Source: Candidatus Angelobacter sp. (GTDB lineage: Bacteria; Acidobacteriota; Terriglobia; Terriglobales; Acidobacteriaceae). Taken from it: a stretch of 43,312 bases of DNA. The notes under the pieces are model-generated. The model searched no databases and was not told the origin of the DNA. It saw only the letters and a program-made list of their open reading frames with translations. Position 1 is the stretch's first letter, and each line of letters begins with the position of its first letter. The stretch spans positions 1 to 43,312 of the forward strand of contig JAOAPH010000222.1 of assembly GCA_025462835.1 (NCBI GenBank), read 5' to 3'. A program made the translations under genes and the position numbers. Positions 32,381 to 41,690 of this stretch are shown here, in pieces.

Positions 32381-33424
32381 TTACTTCGGAGTCGCTAAGC
32401 GCTGCCTGCTCTTCGCCGCGCCGCCGTCCGCAGCTGGCGTGGAGTCGGAAGCCGCCGGACTCTGCGCCATGGCAGACAAATCAGCCCGCCGATATTTTGG
32501 CGCACTCACATATCCGTGAATGTGGTTCTTGCTGATGCTGTTGATCACGATCTGAATCGGCTGTTCGCTGTCCGCGGCGTAAAACATCGCCGGCTCGTAT
32601 AGATTCACGTGCTTCTTTGTGAGCGACACGTCATCCACCAACAACTCCAAATCCGCGTACTGGTGCTTCACATTCGACTTCCGCAGTCGGACACCAATCG
32701 GGCCCGTGGTACGGAACTGACCTGCCTTGTCCAAGTCGAACTCGAAGTAGTTGTGCTCTCCCTTGCGCTGTAGCACCACCAACTCACCATGCGTTCGCGC
32801 GATTGAACCCTGCAATTCGGTCTTGGTACTGCTCAGGTCCTGCTGCGTGGATGCAATAGCGTTTCCCTGTTCATCCAGTTGCGATTGCATCTTCTTCAGT
32901 CGCGCTTCCTCCGCAGCGCGGGCCCGGGCCCCCGCCCGAGTTGACGCCCGATTCGCCGCCCGAGTTGACGCCCGATGCGTCTGACCATGTGATCGAACCT
33001 GCGTCGGCGTTGGCTGCGATCCGACCGCTTGTTCTGGAGCGACAGCTTTCGCGGCCGCCAATTCATTCAGCTTCGCCGATAGCTGTTCGATTTGCAGGTT
33101 TGTGCCCTTCAGCGACTCCTGCGCCTGAGCATTCTGCTCGGCGATCGCCCTGAGGTTGTAGCTCTCGTGCGCTGCATATCCCACCGCCGCAAACAAGGCG
33201 ATAGCTAACGTCGTGATCACCGCGCGCGAGCTTCCCAGCCCCGAGCCTCGCATGAAAGTCGATTGCCATTGCGTGCCCTCCGGAGTTGCATGATTTCCCT
33301 CCGGAGTTGCATCATTCACTCTCTGTTGAGTTGTGTCCGTTGTGTGCTGTGTTCCGTCCTGGGGTTCGTACATTGCTGCCTCCGCGTAATCTTCCGAGGG
33401 GTAGCTGTGCAAAGCGGCTTCCAT
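32381..33424 (-). CDS. Membrane protein with coiled coil and basic repeat linker, unknown function
   Basis: 347 residues. A hydrophilic cytoplasmic N-terminus holds a small duplication (ATPEGNHATPEGTQ). One transmembrane helix (VITTLAIALFAAVGYAA, about residues 68-85) follows. A coiled coil (NLRAIAEQNAQAQESLKGTN) leads to an Arg/Ala-rich linker (HRASTRAANRASTRAGARAR), then a second coiled coil (LKKMQSQLDEQGNAIASTQQ). It ends in a beta-rich globular domain (GEHNYFEFDLDKAGQFRTTG, PIQIVINSISKNHIHGYVSA). It probably faces the periplasm. I recall similar acidobacterial proteins but no assigned role. A strong terminator follows. Confidence 0.78.
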   Translation of the reverse strand: MEAALHSYPSEDYAEAAMYEPQDGTQHTTDTTQQRVNDATPEGNHATPEGTQWQSTFMRGSGLGSSRAVITTLAIALFAAVGYAAHESYNLRAIAEQNAQAQESLKGTNLQIEQLSAKLNELAAAKAVAPEQAVGSQPTPTQVRSHGQTHRASTRAANRASTRAGARARAAEEARLKKMQSQLDEQGNAIASTQQDLSSTKTELQGSIARTHGELVVLQRKGEHNYFEFDLDKAGQFRTTGPIGVRLRKSNVKHQYADLELLVDDVSLTKKHVNLYEPAMFYAADSEQPIQIVINSISKNHIHGYVSAPKYRRADLSAMAQSPAASDSTPAADGGAAKSRQRLATPK

Positions 33425-33967
33425 TCAGGACTGTGGAGTTAAGTTCCAGAGTTGCAGCATCTTGCGGATAGCCGTCCGATTCCCTCTTTGCAGCAAGCAG
33501 TAAATCGTTCATAGCATCTTGCAAAACTTGCATTGCAGGCAAGAGCCTTTAGCCGCGGATGAACGCGGATTGCGCGGATGAAACCTGAGGTTACTATTCT
33601 GACCGAAGCGTGGGCGTTTCGGTGGAAGAGCGTGAGGCGAGGAATCTGCACTTGCCTTTGGAGTCCGCAGGACGGAATTATTTAGCCAGGACAATGGAAC
33701 AGATGTGATTTTCCGCCTTGCTAGTCCGCAGGACGCCACTTCTTTAGCCCAGGACGATGGAACAGATGTGATTTTTCGCTTTGCTAGTCCGCGGGACGCC
33801 ACTTCTTTAGCCCAGGACGATGAACAGATGTGATTTTCCGCCTTGCTAGTCCGCGGGACGCCACTTCTTTAGCCCAGGACGATGGAACAGGTGTGATTTT
33901 CGCTTTGCTAGTCCGCAGGACGCCACTTCTTTAGCCCAGGACATGAGGGAAAGCTTCAAGATAGAAT
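33425..33967. repeat. Gene-free stretch with short-word arrays and a ~62-bp tandem repeat
   Basis: No gene seen. From 33545 there is an ATCCGCG-like array (GCCGCGGATGAACGCGGATT). From 33661 a roughly 62-bp unit is repeated, with the cores CTAGTCCGCAGGACGCCACT, TCTTTAGCCCAGGACGATGG and AACAGATGTGATTTT. Full copies start at 33721, 33784, 33845 and 33908 (partial), preceded by a diverged copy at 33661. The GTCCGCAGGAC part is a hairpin. Confidence 0.88.
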
Positions 33968-33989
33968 CCGAGTCCCGTAGGGACGTCAC
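33968..33989. repeat. REP hairpin, left flank of the transposase
   Basis: CCGAGTCCCGTAGGGACGTC hairpin with GTCCC/GGGAC arms. It touches the transposase stop codon (33989-33991) and is in inverted orientation to 34422-34444. Confidence 0.82.
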
Positions 33990-34414
33990 TAACTCAAGCC
34001 GTGTTTCTTGAGGATGTGGGCATATTCGTCCACGAATGAGACCTTCTTGTGATGCTCGCGTTGTGTCTGGATATATCGCACGAGCGCTGCCGTGTGCGAG
34101 ACGCTGATGCTGAACGCGCCGAAGCCTTCCTGCCATTGAAATCCCTTGATGTGATCGGCGTTCAACCATCGCGAGGAATTGGCTTTTATCTTTTGAACTA
34201 TCACAGAAACATCTGTGTTTTTTGGCTGAAGGATCAGGCCAAGATGCGCATGGTCGTCAAAGCCTCCGATGGCGAGAACGCCGACGTCGAGGCGTTTCGC
34301 GATAGCGTCCATGTATGCCCAGAGGCGCGGTTGCAGGTCGACAGGAATGATTGGGACGCGTTCTTTCGTTGCGAAAATGACGTGAACGTGGATGCTTGAA
34401 TAGGTGTGTGGCAT
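33989..34414 (-). CDS. IS200-like / REP-associated tyrosine transposase (Y1, HUH)
   Basis: 141 residues from the ATG at 34414; the frame is open to 34516. A Y1-transposase domain: HTYSSIHVHVIFATKERVPI opens the fold, and FDDHAHLGLIL carries the HUH metal motif as HAH. VIVQKIKANSSRWLN follows, then QEGFGAFSISVSHTAALVRY with a candidate catalytic Tyr in RYIQTQREHHKK. These enzymes cut and join single-stranded DNA at hairpins. The gene is bracketed by inverted REP hairpins (33968-33989 and 34422-34444) and sits amid related palindromes. This favours a RAYT-type domesticated transposase over a free IS200. Confidence 0.9.
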   Translation of the reverse strand: MPHTYSSIHVHVIFATKERVPIIPVDLQPRLWAYMDAIAKRLDVGVLAIGGFDDHAHLGLILQPKNTDVSVIVQKIKANSSRWLNADHIKGFQWQEGFGAFSISVSHTAALVRYIQTQREHHKKVSFVDEYAHILKKHGLS

Positions 34415-34421
34415 GCGGGGT

Positions 34422-34444
34422 GTGCCGTCCCTGAAGGGACTCGG
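34422..34444. repeat. REP hairpin, right flank of the transposase
   Basis: GTGCCGTCCCTGAAGGGACT then CGG. It is the reverse complement type of 33968-33989 and lies 8 bp before the transposase start codon. Confidence 0.82.
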
Positions 34445-34898
34445 TAATTTAACACATCGCTTCCCAGGACTAACGTCCTGGGCTAAATAAGTGGCGTCCT
34501 GACGGACTGGCAACAAGGGGAATCACATATGTTTCGACGCTCTGGGCTAAAGCTAAAGAGGTGGCGTCCTTCGGACTTCGAACCAGTCGCCGCAGGCGAC
34601 GACACCTCTTTAGCCCAGCAGCCGGGGTCCCCAACGCGCGCAGCGTGTTGGGGTGGAGGTGGGTGAACGTGGCAAATCGAATCGAGTCCCGTCAGGGACG
34701 GCACGAACACAGTAGCCCAAAAAGTTTTCGCAAATCACCTCAGACACATTCGCCACGTCAGAATGCAACTTCCTCGAACCAGTCGCCGCAGGCGACGACA
34801 CCTCTTTAGCCCAGCAGCCGGGGGTCCCCAACGCGCGCAGCGTGTTGGGGTGGAGGACGTGAGTGCTGGGTGAACGTGGCAAATCGAATCGAGTCCCG
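34445..34898. repeat. Gene-free stretch with multi-hairpin composite repeats
   Basis: Single hairpins (for example CTAACGTCCTGGGC and GTCCTTCGGAC) are followed by composite copies at 34579-34704 and 34775-34911. Each composite has, in order, GTCGCCGCAGGCGAC, CACCTCTTTAGCCCAGCA, CCCCAACGCGCGCAGCGTG, GGCAAATCGAATCGAG and GTCCCGTCAGGGACGGCAC. A shorter third copy is at 35130-35214. The second and third carry an added hairpin (CGTGAGTGCTGGG). No gene is evident. Confidence 0.85.
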
Positions 34899-35060
34899 TC
34901 AGGGACGGCACGCCTTATTGATATTCTCAATCCGCCGCAGACAAGGATTACACATCACGTTGTCACACCGTTCAGCGCAGGTCTTTTCACGTCTAACATC
35001 CTCACAATATTCGCCTTCGTTGTAGAGCTCGACTTTCTCTGACTTCTTCCGAGTCGCCAT
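34899..35060 (-). CDS. Cys-rich mini-protein, copy 1
   Basis: 53 residues from the ATG at 35060; a conserved in-frame TTG at 35096 is an alternative start. Basic N-terminus (MATRKKSEKVELYNEGEY) then five cysteines in CEDVRREKTCAERCDNVMCN and PCLRRIEN: spacing C-x8-C-x3-C-x4-C-x2-C. The tail CRP and the TGA stop are encoded by a REP palindrome (GTGCCGTCCCTGACGG). A paralogue lies 302 bp away. Differences between the copies are mostly synonymous or conservative, which argues for a real, selected protein. Probably a small zinc protein; no family recognised. Confidence 0.65.
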   Translation of the reverse strand: MATRKKSEKVELYNEGEYCEDVRREKTCAERCDNVMCNPCLRRIENINKACRP

Positions 35061-35129
35061 GCCCGCATCATCTCGATCCCGGCGGGAGATCGTCAACGAC
35101 CTTGATCTACTTTGCGTCGGCACGCTTGA

Positions 35130-35214
35130 GTCCGAAGGACGACACCTCTTTAGCCCAGCACGTGAGTGCTGGGTCCACGTGGCAAATCGAATCGAGTCCC
35201 GTCAGGGACGGCAC
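35130..35214. repeat. Composite hairpin repeat, third (short) copy
   Basis: GTCCGAAGGAC hairpin, CACCTCTTTAGCCCAGCA, CGTGAGTGCTGGG, GGCAAATCGAATCGAG and GTCCCGTCAGGGACGGCAC, between the two Cys-rich genes and overlapping the end of copy 2. Confidence 0.82.
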
Positions 35215-35363
35215 TCCTCATTAATATTCTCAATCCGCCGCAGACAAGGATTGCACATCACGTTGTCACACCGGTCGGCGCAGGTCTTTCCACGCCTAAC
35301 ATCCTCACAATATTCGCCTTCTTTGTAGAGTTCGATTTTCTCGGATTTGTTTCGAGATTGCAT
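35202..35363 (-). CDS. Cys-rich mini-protein, copy 2
   Basis: 53 residues from the ATG at 35363; the conserved TTG at 35399 is an alternative start. It keeps all five cysteines of copy 1 and the segment CDNVMCNPCLRRIENIN unchanged. It differs at a few residues (MQSRNKSEK, YKEGEY, RRGKTCADRC, EECRP). As in copy 1, the CRP tail and TGA stop are provided by the REP hairpin. Its 5' region faces the 53-residue acidic ORF at 35442, so a shared divergent promoter of about 50-80 bp is possible. Confidence 0.65.
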   Translation of the reverse strand: MQSRNKSEKIELYKEGEYCEDVRRGKTCADRCDNVMCNPCLRRIENINEECRP

Positions 35364-35441
35364 GCCCGCATCATCTCGATCCGTGCGGGAGATCGTCAAT
35401 AGCCTTGATTCGAGCTTCGCAATTTGATATGGATCGTTGTT

Positions 35442-35603
35442 ATGTCCGACCAAACAAAGACGCTCGTGTCATCCTCTGCCCTGAAGACCCTCCTTGAATC
35501 GTGTGAAGACGCAATCGATTTCAACGACGAATCCGACGAACTCGCCGCCGCCGCATTCAACAGGCTGACAGAAGCTACAAGTTACCTTGGCAAATCAGAG
35601 TAG
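35442..35603 (+). CDS. Small acidic ORF, unknown function
   Basis: 53 codons plus TAG. Translation opens MSDQTKTLVSSSALKTLL, continues ESCEDAIDFNDESDEL and closes AAAAFNRLTEATSYLGKSE. It is predicted helical and acidic. GGAT sits about 9 bases upstream as a weak ribosome site. Codon choice (GCC, GAC, CTC, AAC) is like real genes nearby. It converges on the DGQHR gene with a 9-bp gap. No family recognised. It could be a small partner or regulator of the DGQHR protein, but that is inference from position alone. Confidence 0.5.
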   Translation: MSDQTKTLVSSSALKTLLESCEDAIDFNDESDELAAAAFNRLTEATSYLGKSE

Positions 35604-35612
35604 GCGCACACA

Positions 35613-37367
35613 CTAGTTACCTGCTGCTTTGGCCATTGCCTTAGGTGTCGCTGAACTCCCTATTTTCAGCATTGCACAGATGTCCCTCGCACATTCGGTA
35701 CGACCCACCTCGCTACTCGATGCCTTGCGGAGTTTCTTGTGACTGCGTTTTTCGATGTATTCGCCCACAGTGCCTGACAACACTCGACGAAACGCGGCGG
35801 CGGAAGGTTTGTCTTTCATCGCAGCCAGGTATTTGAGGACCTCAGCGTACACCCTCAACGCTACATTTATCCCGTTATTAGTAAGAAGAAAGCCATCACG
35901 TTGGCGGCGCCAATCTGTGGGGGCGGACTGGTGGAGAGCATCGAAGAACGCGTTGAACGAAGATATAACTTTGGCCGACGGCTGCTTCGGATATTCCGCG
36001 GCTGCTCGGTCGTCGTCAAACACATTCCATAAGCAACGGTCTGATGGGGTATTCTTTGCAATTAGGTTGCGGTCTTTGATGCCCTTGCCCATGTTTGCAA
36101 TGTTGATGGCGCGGCCCACGCCTTTATTAACGTCTGGAATGTGAATTCTTCCTTTTAGGGGCCCCTCATGATTCAGGCTCTTGATTAGGTTAGCGATGTA
36201 ACCGACCTGAGAAGTGGGCTTCACTCTACCCATCAAAGCCCAAATATCTCGAACAGGTACGCGGGTTTGATTTGTATTGATGTCCACAAAAAGCAAAGAA
36301 CGTTCATTTTCACCAGGGTCTTCTACAGCCACAACACTTAGTGAATCGTTTTCACGGCGACTCTTGAGTTTTTCTGCCATCTCCGGATTGCCACTAAAAT
36401 CGAGATAGCCATAAAGTCGATGCTGCCCGTCTATCAACTCTCCGCAACAATATCTTCTGGGAACGCGTACATAACCAAACGTTCCTGCTTTTGGTGAAGT
36501 AATGATCTTGGACTTGCTATCAATGAATTTGAGCTGATGCGGCGTATCAAAACACATTACTAAGTTGTTGGCGTAGTAGCCGTCTTCACACAGAAAACTG
36601 TTCAAATTCTTTAACTTGGATTGTTTCAATTCCCGTTGATAGCTTTCCTCATCAAGGCGATCTACCCGGCGTACATATGCCACCTTAACTAAATCGGCAG
36701 GCGTAGCACAGAAATTGTAGAGTGTCCGCGTGCCGCTTTTCATGACTAAAGCGGGAAATTCAAAAAACTCCCTGCCGTCCGAGGCCGGAATCTGCTGGAC
36801 GCCCAGCCTCCGAAGGATTTGATAGCGAAGCGAGTCTCCGAGCTTGTCCGCCTCTTTCGCGCAGTTCTCAAAAAACTCATCTTGAATGATTGTTATTCCA
36901 AGTTCCTCTGCTTCTGCGCGGTCAGGTCGAGACACAGCCTCTTCCCCGATGCAGATTGCCTGGACGACCTCGTCATACCTAAGGCCTTTGGCTTTTAGCG
37001 CTTTGAGAACTCTCGCCCGCTTTGCAAAATTCTCTTGGAGCTTCTTCTTGAGGTTAACTTTTTCTTTATCAGACTGAGTGCAGTCAATCATTATGAAGAA
37101 CTTATCGACACCGCCACAAACATCAATCTGAGGTCCGAAGTCCTCAAAGAAGAAGTTTTCTTCATCTGAAATGACATTTTCAAAGCCGATGGCTTTGAAC
37201 AAAAGGCGCATTTTGATTTCAAACTGCTCCCATGCTGTGTAGCTTTTTGCGACACGCGATGCTGAGGACGAGATTTCCTTATCGAACTGCCACCCATTTT
37301 TCTCGTATTTATCCAGTTCCTTGTTCGAAATGTTTTTGTAGCCGAATTTCGGCACCGCGATCTTCAT
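35613..37367 (-). CDS. DGQHR (DndB-like) domain protein with restriction-endonuclease-like N-terminus
   Basis: 584 residues. The N-terminal part (about 45-190) looks like a PD-(D/E)XK nuclease fold: AWEQFEIKMRLLFKAIGF, then FGPQIDVCGG (Asp near residue 81) and FFIMIDCTQSDKEK. In the last, DCTQ stands where ECKxx is usual, so activity is uncertain. The DGQHR signature is CGELIDGQHRLYGYL near residue 313, followed by ERSLLFVDINTNQTRVPVRD near residue 355. This domain occurs in DndB, linked to DNA phosphorothioation, and in defence or mobile islands. The gene is visibly AT-richer than its neighbours, suggesting transfer. No dndCDE genes are present. Confidence 0.85.
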   Translation of the reverse strand: MKIAVPKFGYKNISNKELDKYEKNGWQFDKEISSSASRVAKSYTAWEQFEIKMRLLFKAIGFENVISDEENFFFEDFGPQIDVCGGVDKFFIMIDCTQSDKEKVNLKKKLQENFAKRARVLKALKAKGLRYDEVVQAICIGEEAVSRPDRAEAEELGITIIQDEFFENCAKEADKLGDSLRYQILRRLGVQQIPASDGREFFEFPALVMKSGTRTLYNFCATPADLVKVAYVRRVDRLDEESYQRELKQSKLKNLNSFLCEDGYYANNLVMCFDTPHQLKFIDSKSKIITSPKAGTFGYVRVPRRYCCGELIDGQHRLYGYLDFSGNPEMAEKLKSRRENDSLSVVAVEDPGENERSLLFVDINTNQTRVPVRDIWALMGRVKPTSQVGYIANLIKSLNHEGPLKGRIHIPDVNKGVGRAINIANMGKGIKDRNLIAKNTPSDRCLWNVFDDDRAAAEYPKQPSAKVISSFNAFFDALHQSAPTDWRRQRDGFLLTNNGINVALRVYAEVLKYLAAMKDKPSAAAFRRVLSGTVGEYIEKRSHKKLRKASSSEVGRTECARDICAMLKIGSSATPKAMAKAAGN

Positions 37368-37463
37368 GTGAGCCTCTTTGGAAAGATCCGCAGAGTGTAA
37401 ATTGTTTTACTGCCTAGATCACTATGTATTTTTGACTATATCTCTGTGATTTGAGGCCCCCAA

Positions 37464-37495
37464 TAAAAAGCCCCGCATCTCTGCGGGGCTTCCTT
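37464..37495 (-). terminator. Rho-independent terminator after groEL
   Basis: Read leftward: AAGCCCCGC, loop AGAGAT, GCGGGGCTT, then TTTATT. It lies about 55 bp past the groEL stop and is similar to the hairpin at 32331-32360. Confidence 0.9.
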
Positions 37496-37506
37496 ATTGC
37501 TTTTGC

Positions 37507-39436
<1,930 letters not shown>

Positions 39437-39769
39437 CTATTTGCGCGAACCGGTCTTTTCCGCAGCCTTGGCTGCGCCGGTCAGGACGCCGAGAACTTCC
39501 TCTTCACGCATGATGATAAGGAGCTCGTCGTTGAAAGTGATCTCGGTGCCGGCATATTTGCCGAACAGGACGCGATCGCCATCTTTCACTGCCAGGGGGA
39601 AGGTCTCTCCCTTGTCATTGCTTTTGCCTTTGCCGACGGCAAGCACCACGCCTTCTTGCGGCTTTTCTTTCGCCGTGTCCGGGATGATGATGCCACCACG
39701 TGCCGTCTCCGCCTCTTCGACGCGACGAACCAGTATCCGATCATGCAACGGTGTGAATTTTGTAGACAT
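39437..39769 (-). CDS. groES: Co-chaperonin GroES (10 kDa)
   Basis: Lid of the GroEL ring, 110 residues, slightly long for the family because of an Ala/Lys-rich tail ([14 protein letters not shown]). [20 protein letters not shown] opens the fold. The mobile loop is [19 protein letters not shown]. The core [26 protein letters not shown] and [15 protein letters not shown] follow. It is first in the operon with groEL and preceded by a CIRCE operator. Its stop codon is supplied by a heptamer array. Confidence 0.98.
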   Translation of the reverse strand: MSTKFTPLHDRILVRRVEEAETARGGIIIPDTAKEKPQEGVVLAVGKGKSNDKGETFPLAVKDGDRVLFGKYAGTEITFNDELLIIMREEEVLGVLTGAAKAAEKTGSRK

Positions 39770-39837
39770 TCAGTATCTCCTTAATTTGTTCTTCCTAATG
39801 CAGTTGTTGATTATCAGAACGAGGGATGAATCAGAAA

Positions 39838-39864
39838 TTAGCAATCTGAGTCATCGAGTGCTAA
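39838..39864. promoter_or_regulatory. CIRCE operator (HrcA binding site) upstream of groES
   Basis: TTAGCAATC, 9 bases, GAGTGCTAA. The consensus is TTAGCACTC-N9-GAGTGCTAA, so only one base differs. It lies about 70 bp before the groES ATG and predicts heat-inducible repression by HrcA. The hrcA gene is not in the window. Confidence 0.95.
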
Positions 39865-40020
39865 TTCTACTGAGGTACTTGCCTGATGTCAACTTGGGTG
39901 CGGGAAATGTGAGTGTAAGGGACTAAGGTCTTGCGAGTGGGGACGGAAATGGTGGGGCAACACTACATAAAGGATTTGATTTCTAAGCAGATGCGGGGTT
40001 GTTAGACGGCGCTTTTCAGG

Positions 40021-41475
40021 TTGTTCGAGGTGGGTCCTGTGCGGTGGGTCTGGCTTTACGGTTTCTCTCCTTCTCCATATAAAGATACAAATCTCCTCTC
40101 TTCCCTATTCAAAAACACCGATTTCTCTCCCAAGTTTTGCAAACAAACAAGGTTTCCAGCGTTAATCGAGCAGACAAAATGGGCGATAGCGCTGGGGGTT
40201 TTGAGTGCGCTGGGTTGGGGACAAGGCGGCGTTGCAGTCGCACCGGTTGAGGCGCCGATACCTGTGCGGGAATATCTGCCGGTGCTGTCGGCGGGGATCA
40301 TGCGGGTGTTCAATCCGGAGATTCGAATCGCGCAGCCTAATGAGGTGCGTCCGCGGTTTCAGGCGAATGAGATCTCACGGGCGGCGAATGCAAAACCCGA
40401 GAACGAACACGTGATTGACGGCGGGAGTTTGAGCAAAAACATCGACGGCCGTTCGCAGGCGGTGGCCGATGTCAGTGCGCAGGTGGCGGTCGGTGGAAAT
40501 GCGAATGCAACCGTCAGTCGCAACGGGATGACGAGTATTGCGACGGATGCGGCGGGGCATCCGATCTTCATCAAGAAAAAATATGATGTCGGCAAGATCG
40601 GGGACCGCGGCATTGGTGGCGGAGTGAACTTCTACTCGCTAGACAAAGAGGTGCTGCTGGGCAAGGAATTGGCGGCAGAAGTAGAACAATCGTCGAAGAT
40701 GCTGACGGATCCTGTGGTGAGCGAATACATCAATCGCATCGGTCAGAACCTGGTCCGGAATTCAGATGCGCAGGTGCCGTTCACCATCAAGATCATCGAC
40801 AGCGACGAAGTGAATGCGTTTGCGCTGCCCGGTGGGTTCTTCTACGTGAACACGGGCCTGATCCTGGCAGCGGAAAACGAAGCGGAGCTTGCGGGAGTGA
40901 TGGCGCATGAGATCGCCCATGTGGCGGCGCGGCACGCGACCAAGAACCAGACGAAGCGCGACATCTGGAATATCGCGTCGATACCACTGATCTTTGTGGG
41001 CGGGCCGGCGGCGATGGCGGTGAGGAATATTGCGAGCCTGGCGGTGCCGATGTCGTTCATGAAGTTCAGTCGCGATGCGGAGCGCGAGGCGGACCTGCTG
41101 GGGATCGAGTACGAGTATGCGACGGGATACGATCCTTCGGCGATGGTCAACTTCTTTGAGCGGCTGAGTTCGAATGAGAAGCATCGGAAGAACTTCATTG
41201 CGCGGGCGTTCGCGACACATCCGATGAATGAAGACCGCGTGCGGCGTGCACAAAAAGAGATGGACACGATGCTGCCGCCGAATGAAGAGTATCTGCTGAC
41301 GACCAGCGAGTTCGATGAGGTCAAGGCGCGACTGGTGAAATTGACGTCGTATAAGAAGATCGGGGACTTTGATCCAAAGCATCCGACGCTGCGGAAGAGC
41401 ACGAGCAGTGACTCGGATAAGGATAAAGACAAGTCAGACAAGGATGAGGATCGGCCGACGTTGAAGAAGCAGTGA
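40021..41475 (+). CDS. M48 family zinc metalloprotease, exported
   Basis: 484 residues from a TTG at 40021; no in-frame ATG precedes residue 93, so the true start is uncertain. A hydrophobic stretch near residue 52 (KWAIALGVLSALGWGQGGVA) is the likely signal segment, which suggests that a start closer to it is used. The peptidase domain has VNAFALPGGFFYVNTGLI and AELAGVMAHEIAHVAARHA (HExxH zinc site). SRDAEREADLLGIEYEY carries the third ligand Glu, and ARAFATHPMNEDRV closes the domain. This resembles BepA-type periplasmic quality-control proteases. The C-terminus is a charged Asp/Lys/Ser tail (DSDKDKDKSDKDED). Confidence 0.92.
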   Translation: MFEVGPVRWVWLYGFSPSPYKDTNLLSSLFKNTDFSPKFCKQTRFPALIEQTKWAIALGVLSALGWGQGGVAVAPVEAPIPVREYLPVLSAGIMRVFNPEIRIAQPNEVRPRFQANEISRAANAKPENEHVIDGGSLSKNIDGRSQAVADVSAQVAVGGNANATVSRNGMTSIATDAAGHPIFIKKKYDVGKIGDRGIGGGVNFYSLDKEVLLGKELAAEVEQSSKMLTDPVVSEYINRIGQNLVRNSDAQVPFTIKIIDSDEVNAFALPGGFFYVNTGLILAAENEAELAGVMAHEIAHVAARHATKNQTKRDIWNIASIPLIFVGGPAAMAVRNIASLAVPMSFMKFSRDAEREADLLGIEYEYATGYDPSAMVNFFERLSSNEKHRKNFIARAFATHPMNEDRVRRAQKEMDTMLPPNEEYLLTTSEFDEVKARLVKLTSYKKIGDFDPKHPTLRKSTSSDSDKDKDKSDKDEDRPTLKKQ

Positions 41476-41480
41476 GTCCG

Positions 41481-41498
41481 TTTCGCGTTTCGAGTTTC
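41481..41498. repeat. Heptamer array, GTTTCGA type
   Basis: TTTCGCG, TTTCGAG, TTTC: the reverse complement of the GAAACTC type, starting 5 bp after the M48 stop. It is followed by CAAAGTC/AAAAGCAAGAGC words and a CACGGAG-type string. Confidence 0.65.
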
Positions 41499-41571
41499 AA
41501 AGTCAAAAGCAAGAGCTTGAACCACAGAGCACGGAGATTAATTTGGAAAGTCCGTGGCTCAGTGCTTCCAG

Positions 41572-41690
41572 TTTCGCGAGGACGACGCTCGCCCACCCTT
41601 GCTGCGCAAGGATGGGGCACCCCGCGACAGCGTTCTTGATTCATTCAACTAGCCTGCTCCGCGATTGAAAGGGTGGGCCACCCGCCAACC
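41572..41690. repeat. GGGTGGGCCACCC-type palindromes
   Basis: CGCCCACCCTTGCTGCGCAA with its complement arm GCAAGGATGGGGC, then GGGTGGGCCACCCGCC. These hairpins stand directly at the broken 5' end of the Rhs fragment. Confidence 0.75.

Noticed and set aside
33661-33955. Tandem repeats that might be a CRISPR array
   Set aside because: The whole ~62-bp unit is repeated, with no constant repeat and variable spacer division, and there are no cas genes.
34445-34898. Several 70-110 codon frames in the hairpin-rich spacer
   Set aside because: They consist of translated REP repeats (SRQGRHEH-like and PSGTALL-like strings) that change frame between copies, so no selection on protein is apparent.
35613-37367. 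A complete dnd phosphorothioation system
   Set aside because: Only a DGQHR-domain protein is present; no DndA, DndC, DndD or DndE-like gene is seen within the window.
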